Positions 28,373 through 39,000 of a stretch of 64,000 bases of DNA are shown piece after piece. Under the pieces are notes generated by a model. The model had not been told where the DNA came from. It saw only the letters and a list, made by a program, of their open reading frames with translations, and did no database searches. The DNA lies in contig CP048724.1 in assembly GCA_022641835.1 (NCBI GenBank), positions 332,371 through 396,370 on the forward strand. The letters are read 5' to 3'. Both the position numbers and the translations under genes were made by a program. Position 1 is the first letter of the stretch. Each line of letters opens with the position of its first letter. The stretch comes from Petasospora fabianii (taxonomy: Eukaryota; Ascomycota; Saccharomycetes; Phaffomycetales; Wickerhamomycetaceae).

Positions 28373-31300
28373 TCACTCGTTTCTAGCAACACAATAAGCA
28401 TCAGAAACTTCAATAGCCTCATAAGTACCTTGCAAGCTCGTCAAAACCCTATACTCATGTGTGTAGATATCCGCAACCTTATGCGTCTCAACAACCTGCG
28501 TCTTCTTCTTTCCTCTTCTCACCTCAACCTCTTCTGTACGCACATATGTGAGTGTGAATGGTGGTGTGCCTTCAAACGAGAAAATAATCTCAGCCTGGTC
28601 ACCTTCATGGATATCCTGGATGATAGAATCACCTTGAGAAACTTCAACAGATGGGATTGGATGCACTGGGATCGAGAGTCTCTCGGACTGTTCAAAGTTC
28701 TCTGGAAGCGTCAAGTTCACAACACAGTTGGATGAAGAGTCCTCGATAGATCTAATAGAGATAGTTCCAGGTTCAGAAGCCAAACGCACAAATTGAGTCG
28801 ATTGTTCAGTGGTCTTGAGTTGAAGGCCATTGAAATCATAGACAATCGTGAATGGTGCCGTTCCGATGAGCTGATAGCCAACGTGGTCTCCAACACAATA
28901 GTTAGCACTGGAATCGAGCTGATGGATCTTTGGGGTATCGGTGATAGAGATGGAAATGTAGTTGTTGTCTGCAAATTCATCACGGAAACAACCATCTGCA
29001 TCAACAATCTTGACTATTGTCACCAGGTGGTTACCAAGCTTTAAGTCACGATAGAGCTCTTTGAAATCAGAAGTTGAATCAATGTTGTTCAAAGTGACAT
29101 ACTCAGACTTTGAACTACTCTCATGGAAGACTTCGAATGTGATACTGAATGGCGAGGCACCCTCAAGTTTCAAGCCAATTGGTTCAAGCACAGAAGGCTC
29201 CAACAAGTTGGTTGTGCATGTTCTGTAAGATTTTCTTTTGCTTTTGAATGAACCATTTGGAGAGGCGTTAGCTTGCTGTTTCACCACAATCTCATCAGGT
29301 CTGTGATGTATCATCTCAAGGTCCTGTTTAGAGTAGATTGCATCAGAGACACGAGTGATGAAGTATTTGTACTCACCACCCTTATCGTTAGGCAATATCA
29401 AAGAAGCAAACTTGGTGGCGACAGACAAGGACTTGGAAACACGGCGTTTATCAGGCGAAACAATAGTATAATCAACAACAAAAGGTGGTGAGCCTTGAAG
29501 GACCAAATCAATGGAGTCCTCCTGATACTGACAGACGCTCTTCTTCTCGAAAACGTTGGAGCTGACCTTAGTGATTTTACCCTGTTCAGCAATGGAGACA
29601 GTTGGCTTTGGAAGATAGGAAATCTCAAACACATCAGAAGCACCAACGATACCAGAACACTGAGAGTCTTTAACGGACTTCAACTTGTAAACACCAGCCT
29701 TGGAAACACTGATAGATGACTTATGAGTGCCTCTAAAGTTGCTTTGGTGACTGGAAATAAAGTTACCATCAAAGTCGTAGAGATCGTAACTGACCTCAAA
29801 GGAGCCATCACCGAGCAATCTCAATGGAAGATCAAGAGAGTCACCTTCCTTGATCTTCAACTTGTTACTCTTCTCCTGAGTACCGAAACTAACAGATGGA
29901 AGCTCACGTCTTACCTTGATATTGGCATCAGCACCATTCAAGTTGACCAAACAGCCAGTGTTATCTTCAACTGCGGTCAAAGACACAATGTACTCACCAC
30001 CAATCTTGAACTCTGGTGTCTTGATGTCAAATTTGTTAGATTTGATATCCTTCACAGTGTATGGAGTTCTCTTGTTTGTCAATGTTTCAATGATGTCATA
30101 GTCCAAGGTGAATGGTGCTTCACCTTTCAAACTCACAGGCACAGTAGCACCAATACCAAGACAGAGATGCTTGAAGTACTTCGGGTCGGCAAGCTCAGCA
30201 TTCGACTTGACTCTCATTGAGGTGGTGAACGTGTAGTCGGAGGATGGGTCAAGAGTGATTGGATCGGAGTAAACACTGTCGCGTAAACTTGTGAAGGCAA
30301 TCTCATAGCTGCCTTCCATTGATGGTTCGTAGGTGAAGCGGTATCTTGTACCCTGGGAGTGGATATTCTTGGTACTGTGTAACAAACGTTTGTCGTTCTG
30401 AATACGATAAACTTTTTGCTCAAGGCTAAATGGTGGGGTACCAACAAAGGAGAGGTCGAACACGAGGCCGACTTGACCAACGCAGGAGTCAGTGACTGGC
30501 TTAGACACAACAGTCAACTGTGGGACAACTGGCAATGAGACAGACACAGAAGAACGGCCGTTGATGAGGGCTGTGCAAAACTTGGACTTGACAGAAACCA
30601 AAGTATAAGTACCTGGGGCCTCAACCTTGAACTCGTCATTAGAGTCTTTGAAAACGTGCTTAATCGTCTCAGTCTTGGACTCATCTTCACTGACAAACTT
30701 AATCTCGGCCTCAAATGGACCCGACTCCTCATCAGAGTGGTCAATGGCAAGGAAGAGAGATCTCTTAGTAGCGGTCTTCTCATTCACTCTCTCATCCAAA
30801 TGGACCTTTGGCAAATCGTGAGAGAAGAAGCTTTGTGAAAGACCGTACTTCTTGAAAAGATCGTCGTTGTCCTTCAAGTACTCAGCATAGTTAACAACAT
30901 TTCCAAGACCGTCAACAATCTCATCAATTCTGAATGTGTAGTCACCGACGTGGTTCACTGGATTTTCCAACTCAACATCAACCACCTGAGTCTTGGCCCA
31001 AGATAAGTCACTCAAGTGCTCTCTAGAGATCATCTTTGTGCTGGTATAACTCAACAGTGGACTCTGGAAGAACTCAGGCTGCAAGGACTGGTCGTTGAAC
31101 TCTTGGACATCGTGGTTGATGAGCTTCTTGTATTTCAACTTGAGAGGTGGGACACCTTCAATGCTGAATTTAACATTGTAGGACTCACCAAGGCACTTAT
31201 CAGCGGCGAGCTTGTCAAAGTTCTTGATCTCAGCAGTTGGACAGTATGGAACAATAAGTGGGGAGCGATACGTCCTCAAGCCAACCTTCTTAGAGTCGGC

Positions 31301-32251
31301 AGCCTGTGTGATCTCATAAAGGCCAGTGGACTTGATTGGGAGGTTGAGATAGTGAATGTTTGGACCAGAAATAGTGTCTCTCTCGTAAAGCGAGTTGACG
31401 TTTCTGCTGTCAAATCTCTTGATGTCCTTTTTAGTGTAGTTCATGTAGACTGGGGTATTGGTGTCAAAGTCGGTGTATTTGACCTGGAGGAAATCAATTT
31501 CAGAACTAGAGTTGAGTCTTATTGGTACATTTAGCTGGTATGTGGAAGCATCTGGCTGTAAACAGAAGCTGTCCTGGAATGGGTTCAGTTGAAGTGTATT
31601 CTCTGGAAGGATTTTGATTGTGTGAGAGCCCTTAAAGTGTTTTCCAGTATCAAGCTTACCAACCTTGACGGAGCTACCTAAGACTGTGAGATCCTTACTG
31701 GTGAGTTTCTTCCATGAAGCTAGCAGCACAGAAGTTATAGGGAAACTCATTTCGCTGGCAAGGAACAAGTTGACGAGGATCATGGTGATGATCTGCAGCA
31801 TGACGAGGGGTCTCTTAAATGTGAGCGATGGGATTCTCAATGCAGGAAGGAAGTAGATGAGTGCCGAGTCGTAGACAATGTGCTTTGTGATGAAATTGAA
31901 ATGCTGACTTGGAAATGCAATGCCCAACAGTGGTGAGATTGGGAGGTTGTTCTTGAAGAGGATGAGATCGTACAGCTTGTACGCTTGACTGATGGCGATG
32001 AGAGCGAGCACGAACGCCCTTTGGGACCCGACATCCAATATTGTGGTCGGGATCAGCGGCTGCTGTGTATTAAGGAACACTTTTGGTACCTCAGATGTCT
32101 TGGTCTCCTCTGTCTTTACGGTAGAACGACGCGGTCTATCACGCTCAAGCTCTTCCTTAGCGAGACGTTGACGCAGTGATCCCGGCGTGCCGGCGTAACC
32201 CACGGGCTGCCCGTACAACTCACTGAGTCGTTGTCGTCTGGATCTCTCCAT
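28373..32251 (-). CDS. POM152: Nuclear pore membrane glycoprotein Pom152
   Basis: A 1292-aa nucleoporin of the transmembrane ring (S. cerevisiae Pom152 is 1337 aa). The N-terminus is basic and cytosolic, followed by hydrophobic segments near residues 65-180. A long lumenal region of repeated Ig-like domains follows, in which the phrase G-x-PPF (for example EGTPPFTLTYVRTEE near the C-terminus) recurs about every 100-110 residues with paired cysteines. ATG 32251 (MERSRRQRLSELYG) is used; the in-frame extension has no ATG. The protein is collinear with the yeast homologue to its end at YCVARNE. It is divergent from SMF3 across about 280 bp. Confidence 0.96.
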   Translation of the reverse strand: MERSRRQRLSELYGQPVGYAGTPGSLRQRLAKEELERDRPRRSTVKTEETKTSEVPKVFLNTQQPLIPTTILDVGSQRAFVLALIAISQAYKLYDLILFKNNLPISPLLGIAFPSQHFNFITKHIVYDSALIYFLPALRIPSLTFKRPLVMLQIITMILVNLFLASEMSFPITSVLLASWKKLTSKDLTVLGSSVKVGKLDTGKHFKGSHTIKILPENTLQLNPFQDSFCLQPDASTYQLNVPIRLNSSSEIDFLQVKYTDFDTNTPVYMNYTKKDIKRFDSRNVNSLYERDTISGPNIHYLNLPIKSTGLYEITQAADSKKVGLRTYRSPLIVPYCPTAEIKNFDKLAADKCLGESYNVKFSIEGVPPLKLKYKKLINHDVQEFNDQSLQPEFFQSPLLSYTSTKMISREHLSDLSWAKTQVVDVELENPVNHVGDYTFRIDEIVDGLGNVVNYAEYLKDNDDLFKKYGLSQSFFSHDLPKVHLDERVNEKTATKRSLFLAIDHSDEESGPFEAEIKFVSEDESKTETIKHVFKDSNDEFKVEAPGTYTLVSVKSKFCTALINGRSSVSVSLPVVPQLTVVSKPVTDSCVGQVGLVFDLSFVGTPPFSLEQKVYRIQNDKRLLHSTKNIHSQGTRYRFTYEPSMEGSYEIAFTSLRDSVYSDPITLDPSSDYTFTTSMRVKSNAELADPKYFKHLCLGIGATVPVSLKGEAPFTLDYDIIETLTNKRTPYTVKDIKSNKFDIKTPEFKIGGEYIVSLTAVEDNTGCLVNLNGADANIKVRRELPSVSFGTQEKSNKLKIKEGDSLDLPLRLLGDGSFEVSYDLYDFDGNFISSHQSNFRGTHKSSISVSKAGVYKLKSVKDSQCSGIVGASDVFEISYLPKPTVSIAEQGKITKVSSNVFEKKSVCQYQEDSIDLVLQGSPPFVVDYTIVSPDKRRVSKSLSVATKFASLILPNDKGGEYKYFITRVSDAIYSKQDLEMIHHRPDEIVVKQQANASPNGSFKSKRKSYRTCTTNLLEPSVLEPIGLKLEGASPFSITFEVFHESSSKSEYVTLNNIDSTSDFKELYRDLKLGNHLVTIVKIVDADGCFRDEFADNNYISISITDTPKIHQLDSSANYCVGDHVGYQLIGTAPFTIVYDFNGLQLKTTEQSTQFVRLASEPGTISIRSIEDSSSNCVVNLTLPENFEQSERLSIPVHPIPSVEVSQGDSIIQDIHEGDQAEIIFSFEGTPPFTLTYVRTEEVEVRRGKKKTQVVETHKVADIYTHEYRVLTSLQGTYEAIEVSDAYCVARNE

Positions 32252-32531
32252 TATTATGTACGAGGGCCTGCTCAATTGGTGTCAAATGCAATAGCACTGG
32301 AAAGATGAGCTCCAAGAGACAAGATCCAGCTTGTTGACACTTTGATTTTTTTTGCCCTGTGCAAAAAACACACCAAAACATCCTTAAACGGAAGTTTCCT
32401 GTTTCGGAATATAACCTCGCGGCTCTCGAATTCCGTGATGGCGATTTATACGTGGAGCAACGTCTTCTCTCTCCCTTCCAAGGTTTATTGTATCATTAAA
32501 ACCTTGAATCAACTCGCAGAAGTCTTCACAA

Positions 32532-33995
32532 ATGGGGATTGTTCAGCAGCTGTCACCACACATCGTGCGGAAGGTCCTTTCGAAGTACCTGAAGTTCGTG
32601 GGGCCCGGTATCATGGTTTCGGTCGCATATATGGACCCTGGTAATTACTCCACATCGGTTTCGGGAGGTGCCAACTACCAGTACAAGCTGCTCTTTGCAG
32701 TGTTTATCTCCAACATCTTTGCGGTTATATTGCAGAGTCTTTGTATCAAGCTCGGATCTGTGACTGGTCTTGATCTTGCTCAGAATTGCCGCAAGCACCT
32801 CTCCAAGAGACTCAACCTCATACTCTACTTCTTGGCTGAGCTCGCCATCATCGCCACAGATCTCGCTGAAGTTGTCGGAACGGCAATTGCTCTGGAGATT
32901 TTGTTCAATATACCTCTCGAATACGGTGTGGTCTTGACAGTGCTAGATGTGCTCATCATTCTCATTGCATACAACACAGAGTCCAACTCAATGAGAAGTG
33001 TACGAGGATTTGAGATGTTTGTCTCTATTTTTGTCTTCCTAACAGTCGGTTGTTTCGTTATGGAGCTTTTCAGAATCGATGTTCCAAACAAATGGGAAGT
33101 CTATCGTGGCTTCTTCCCTTCAAAGGAGCTCACTGAAGAGAAGGGTACATACCTTGCGCTTGGTATCCTCGGTGCCACTGTTATGCCCCACTCACTCTAT
33201 CTCGGATCGTCTTTGGTGCAACCAAGACTTTCAGAGTACGATCAAAAGAATAATAGCGAGAGAGTTGACCCTAAAAGACCATCAGTCCAGGCAATTGAGT
33301 ACTCACTAAAGTATTCCTATGCTGAACTTATCATCTCACTCTTCTTCATTGCTACTTTCGTCAACTCTGCCATTTTAATTGTTGCAGGTGCCACACTGTA
33401 TGGTCAGCCAGACGCAGATGATGCTGACCTTTTATCTATCTATGAAATGCTTACAAGGTACATCTCGCCAGCTGCTGGTCTCATCTTTGCCCTTGCAATG
33501 TTGTTCAGTGGACAGAGTGCAGGTATTGTCTGTACCATGGCTGGCCAAATTGTTAGTGAGGGATTCATCGAATGGTCGTTCTCCCCATGGGTCAGAAGAA
33601 TCGTCACCAGACTCATTGCTATTGCTCCTTGTCTTGTGGTTACGCTCACTATGGGAAGAAAGGGAATTGCTGATATATTAAATGGTAGTCAAGTTGTCCT
33701 GTCCATGATCTTACCGTTTGTTTCTGCTCCACTGATCTACTTCACATGTAAGAAGGAGTTCATGCAAGTTGATGTCCTCGATCAGGGAGGTAACGGCGAA
33801 GCTGAACACCTCGTGACTGATGATAGCCCAAGCTATGCTGCTGCTGGTCAGCCTGCCTTTAGATCTAAGAAAACCAAGGATTATACCAACGGTACATTCC
33901 TCGCATACGCCGGTATCATCACATGGGCCACCATTGGATTCTTAAACTTCTATCTCATCATTTCATTTGCACTCGGCAAGGATGTTCATTTTTGA
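32532..33995 (+). CDS. SMF3: NRAMP-family vacuolar divalent metal transporter Smf3
   Basis: A 487-aa NRAMP transporter (S. cerevisiae Smf3 is 473 aa). The TM1 metal-binding motif DPGNYSTSVSGG and the TM6 motif MPHSLYLGSS are intact, and about eleven hydrophobic segments are visible. It resembles Smf3 more than Smf1/Smf2: it lacks a long N-terminal tail and ends SFALGKDVHF, like Smf3 LLGVDIHF. Smf3 exports Fe2+ (and Mn2+) from the vacuole and is iron-regulated in S. cerevisiae. It uses CTG for Leu in the conserved YKLLF segment. Confidence 0.94.
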   Translation: MGIVQQLSPHIVRKVLSKYLKFVGPGIMVSVAYMDPGNYSTSVSGGANYQYKLLFAVFISNIFAVILQSLCIKLGSVTGLDLAQNCRKHLSKRLNLILYFLAELAIIATDLAEVVGTAIALEILFNIPLEYGVVLTVLDVLIILIAYNTESNSMRSVRGFEMFVSIFVFLTVGCFVMELFRIDVPNKWEVYRGFFPSKELTEEKGTYLALGILGATVMPHSLYLGSSLVQPRLSEYDQKNNSERVDPKRPSVQAIEYSLKYSYAELIISLFFIATFVNSAILIVAGATLYGQPDADDADLLSIYEMLTRYISPAAGLIFALAMLFSGQSAGIVCTMAGQIVSEGFIEWSFSPWVRRIVTRLIAIAPCLVVTLTMGRKGIADILNGSQVVLSMILPFVSAPLIYFTCKKEFMQVDVLDQGGNGEAEHLVTDDSPSYAAAGQPAFRSKKTKDYTNGTFLAYAGIITWATIGFLNFYLIISFALGKDVHF

Positions 33996-34180
33996 ATAGC
34001 ATCTGATCAAGCAGAGGAAGCACAGAGCCATTGACATACACTAACCGTGCAGCTACATGCATGTAGTAAACAACTTTATAGAATACAGTCATTACATTGA
34101 AACAACTAAAGATAAAAACAGTCACCAGCGCCACCCGTACTATATAAAGTCAACTAAAGTCAACCTCAAAAATGGATCGT

Positions 34181-35825
34181 TCATCTCACTCTCTTTTGAT
34201 ACTTTCTCTTTTGAGGTTGTGTGTTCTGTTGAGCCACTGGTAATGTACCTGGATAGATAAACTGTTCCACTGGCAAAAGTGCTGATGGTTTCACATCTGG
34301 GACAGTGTCCTGCACGTAAATGATCTCCTTGAGAAGTCTTGAGCATGTGTAATACACCTTCTCCTCTTCTTTTGAAGGAAGTCTCAATCCCTTTGCGTAT
34401 CTCTCCTTTCTCAATGATTGAAGTTTGGCTAATTGTTTATTGAGATAATCTTGTTCCGTGGAGTTTTCAAATGCCTCAACCTCCTCTTCTTCGATGTCAT
34501 TCTGTGGTGACCATTCGTACAAGTTGAAAAAATCGTCTTTACTTAGTTCTCCATATGTCTCGTCAATGGCGGTGTCCTCAGTGATTTGGGTCGCATCTGT
34601 ACCATTGACATCTTCACTTGCAATATCTTGTGTGGAGGCACTGGCCTCAACGGAGTCGGTCATAACATCATCCTTCGGAGCCACTTCTTTTCTCCATTTT
34701 TCAAGTTTCTTGTGACCAATGGTTTCGAGCCAAAGGCGGCTCTTATCAGCAGAGGACACAACAAACATTTGTTCATCAACAAGTGGGGCAAAACTTTGCA
34801 AGTCACTTGTCTCGAGCCACTTGGAAGTAGGTAGCGAGTACCAATTTGGATGTAGGAACCTACTCAAGATTTCACCTGATTGTGCGTTTGCCTGAGGGAG
34901 TCTTGTGATGTGTGGTGAGAGGTCACCTAATGGACCCGATGTTGCTGATGTTGTTGTTGGGATAACTTTCGTGGACTGGACATTATCAGGAAGAATCACT
35001 TGTCTTTCATCCAGGGCCGAGCGTTCGTTCAAGGATGTGAATACTGGGATGTTGTTTTGTGTGAGTACGACATAGGCCTCGGAATGACCAATGTTGTAAG
35101 ATGTGCTGATTCTATCAAAGTCAGCCGTTAGCATCTCTTCGAATCCGGACGCTTCGTGCTTCTCTGATTGAGTCTCGCTGGAGGCCTTTAGCTCATCGAT
35201 TGTGATATGGAGACGGTAGCATTCTCTGAGGAAAAGCTCAGTGGAGAACTTGTAAAAGCGATCAACTTCAACGTAGTCCTTGGAGCCAATTTCCAAGCTG
35301 TTGATCTGGATGTAGGCCACCACCAGGAGGTCATGGTAGAGTTGATATGGTCTTGTATAAAGCGAATTGTTATGTTTCTCTAAGATGGTAGTCTTGGCGA
35401 AGTCGTTGTTGGATGTGATGTACTGGTTGTATGCTGATGTGATAGCGAGTGGTTCGGGCTCGAAGAGATCGGCCGGGATCTCTGTCAAGAGGACTTCCTT
35501 CTTGTCAGCACTGCAAACTTGTGTTAGTATATTGGTGTCGGTGTGTGTGTGTGTGTGTGTGGGGACTATCTCACCCCAGGAGGAAACTGTTTGTGAACAT
35601 ACCTTGTGAGCACATCGATGACGGCCTGAAGAGTCTGCTTGAAGACCTGAGTCGGCTTTCCTAGTTGCATTGTGTTAGTGCATCGCGGAGAAAGAGAGAC
35701 GCGTTAGCGGGCTTAGGTCTTCGAGGAGCTAGCTTCTGATCCAATGCGCTAAAAAGCGCCCCTAAAAAGCCTGCGCGTGTGTTGTCAGTGGTAAACTTAC
35801 CCGCTTTGGAACCGTTTCTCGCCAT
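34181..35825 (-). CDS. RSC58: RSC chromatin-remodelling complex subunit Rsc58 (two introns)
   Basis: Exons 35801-35825, 35603-35660 and 34181-35510 give 470 aa (S. cerevisiae Rsc58 is 502 aa). Intron 1 (35661-35800) has donor GTAAGT, branch CACTAAC and acceptor CTAG. Intron 2 (35511-35602) has donor GTATGT, branch TACTAAC and acceptor GCAG, with a (TG)n run at 35541-35561. The splices are in frame and begin MARNGSKAGKPTQVF. Family hallmarks are LYHDLLVVA, VDRFYKFSTELFLRECYR, FLHPNWYSLPTSKWL, WLETIGHKKL, NLYEWSPQNDI and a basic C-terminal tail. An ATG inside intron 1 (at 35670) is in frame with exon 2 and could start a shorter isoform (MQLGKPTQ). Confidence 0.92.
35541..35561. repeat. (TG)n microsatellite inside RSC58 intron 2
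   Basis: A 10-unit TG tract on the plus strand (CA on the transcript) between donor and branch point of the second intron. Confidence 0.9.
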
Positions 35826-36082
35826 TTTTGCTCGTGCGTCCAACTGCGCTGCGTTGTTGTTTGTTTCTTCACTGATCCAAGTCTTCGTGCTTTCACGTCT
35901 TCGACTTCGTTTTCGTTGGCAGCTAATAATTCATGGGAAAAGCGCGAAAATAAGGGAAAATGGCCGGATGTGGTAAGTTACTAAAAAGAGAGATAACTCT
36001 TCCTTTGGGTTATCTACTTGTTTTCTACAACCAAACAGTCTCTCTTTATCATAGTCGTGAAACATACATTATAATTATGTGA

Positions 36083-39000
36083 TCATTCGTTGACCCACTT
36101 TCCATTGACACGGTTCTGGATAACCTTGAGTGGCTTCAGATCCCAGCCAACTCCACCGTTGCCAATCAGAGCACCATATCTTGGAACAACATAACACTCT
36201 CTCTTGGTAGATGTGAGCAGCTTTGGAGCATATGGAGGTCCTAATGGCTTCGAGTATGTGATCATGCCACTATTCTTGGCAACATTGGCAAGTCCAACAG
36301 CAGTTATATTGCAAAGAGATCTCATTCTGCGTTTTGGAAGAGTAGAAGAGTCAGGGTTGTTGTTGGCACCCATTGTGACAGATTCATAAACGATGTAGGA
36401 AGGTGGGACTTCACCTGTTGTGCACATGATCGACGAAGGGTGAATGTAGACAAATGGAGAATCTCCGTCTTCATCACCCTTGGTTGGAGTCACGGAAACG
36501 TATGGGATGTTTGTGATGTCAGTCTTGCTTGTGAGCTTGGTGTCTGGGTCAATGAGATCTGCTCTAATGGCAACATGGTCCACAAATCCAGCAGCGACAA
36601 CCTGCTTCAAAAGCTTGACCTGCTCATCCTTTGGCAAACCAACCTTCAGGTCCTTCTCTGTGACATTGGCCGCAACATTCTCCTTGGTGGTGAGAGACTT
36701 GACGATGTAGGTCACCTGCTTTCTGAGCTTCTTGATTTCCTCCATGATCTTCGGTCTCAAGAAATTACCACTCAAGAAGTCATCCTGTTTCTCCATCTTG
36801 ACCCAGTCAAAGGCACAAACAACACTCAAAACTCTCAACACATCACTGTACTTGTCCAACTTGCCAAACATTTGTCTCGACGAATAGTACTTGGAACGAA
36901 GCTTACGCTTGGCCTCAACATCTCTCAGGTCTTCTGGCTCCTGCTCAACTTCTTCTCCTTCCTCATCATGCACAACCTTCTTCACCTCAGCAATACCGAG
37001 CTCATTCTCGTTAATAAATGGATCACCAACTGATAAGGCAGAGACAATGGCAACAACATATGGCATACATCCCCTCTGATTACCTAGCATCAGCATCTTG
37101 GCGAAACGTGGACTCATTGGGAATAAACTCATGTTTTTACCAAGTTCAGTGATTTTGTTTTCCTGCGTAAGAGCACCAAGAACTTGCAATAGCTTCTCAG
37201 CCTTGTGTAATTGGAGTCTCTCTGGCGGTGTTGGGAATGGGAAATTGACAACCTGATGAATACCCATACTCTTCATCGTCAATACAACACTCTCAATTGG
37301 CATTCTCAAAATCTCAGGAATAGAGAACTGTGGGAAATCTCTTTCGAACACAGCTGAGGAATACAATCTATAACAGTGTCCAGGACCTGTACGACCAGCT
37401 CTACCAGCTCTCTGGTTGGCACTGGCCTTACTGACCCAATCAATCTCATAACTTTGAACACCTGTAGTCATATCATACTTTCTCTCTTTCGATCTTCCGG
37501 CATCAACGACATATCTGATACCTGGAATAGTCAAAGAGGTCTCTGCAACGTTAGTGGCCACGATACAAAGACGAGAACCCTTTGGTGGATCGTTGAACAC
37601 CTTCATTTGCTCCTTGGTAGGCAAAAGAGAGTACAATGGCAAGACATAGAGCGGATCTCTATCAGTTTGACCCTCTTCCAAAGTCTCATCGAAACCTTCC
37701 TCCTCATCATCACCATCTAAGTCGGAAATATCACCATCATCAATCTCCTCACCATCATCGTTGACCTTGACACTGAAATCAATATCTTCAGCTTCAGTGT
37801 CAGCATGCTTAGCACTGATACGCACATCAGCGATTTCATCATCTTCTAGAGAGTGGGAAGACTTGATCCCCTTCTTCTTCTTTTCTGGGAATGGGAATTC
37901 ATTTCTGAGACGCTTAACAAGACCCGTGATTTCATTCTGGCCTGTCATGAAGATCAAAATACCACCAGGTGGCAGCTTCTGATGAATCTTGCACGTCTTT
38001 CTGAACACCTCATCAATGTAGTTGGGCACAGTACGTTTGTTGAAGTGAATGGAAACTGGGTATTGACGGGCCTGGACTTCCAGGATTGGTGGTGGGGTTT
38101 CAAAGAGTGTGGTGTTCTCACTAAAGTCTGAGACACGAAGTGTGGCAGACATGATGATGAGTTTGAGTCTCTTGTACTTAGCTGGATTTTCATCACTGAG
38201 CTTGCGACGAAGACGAACGACACGACTGAGCATACCGATAAGAATATCGGTGTTGATATTACGCTCGTGAGCCTCATCGATGATGATGGATGAGTACTTC
38301 TCCAAGATGAAGTCGGTCATCATCTCACGGAGGAGAACACCATCTGTCATGAACTTCATCCGTGTGTTGGATTTGGTGGTGGAGTCGAAACGGATCTGAT
38401 AACTGACCTTGTCACCGTGGTCACCGAGTTCGTTGGAGACACGGTTGGCCATCGACACAGCAGCAACTCTTCTTGGCTGGGTGATACCAATCATGCCCGG
38501 ATTCTCTGGACTCTCTGGTGAACCATACCCGGCCTCGTAAAGGAACTGAGGAACTTGTGTGGTTTTACCGGAACCTGTCTCACCGCAAATGATGACGGTG
38601 TCGTTATGATGGATAGCCTCCATGATTCTGTGTTCTTCACCAAACACTGGTAATTGCATTCTTGTCTCCTGGATCTCATCTGGTCTATTGACAGTCACGA
38701 AGAAAGCTTTACGTTTGCTGTTCTCGTCGATTGGGATATATTCCTCTTTCAAGTCATCTTCAAGATCTTCTGGACGCACAACACGCTCATACTTGGACGG
38801 GTCGTAGTTAGGAAGGTCGACACCATCAGCTTTCTCACGTCCCTCCAGCTTTCTGATCTGTTCATCTGCCCACTGTTTGAAATCATCAGCTCTTGCAGTG
38901 TGGGTAAATTTCCCAGTATCGAGTAGTTCTTCTTCAGATTCATCTTCGGATTCCACTTGACTTGGGGATTCTTCATCCTCGGAGGCATTATTGTCGTCTT

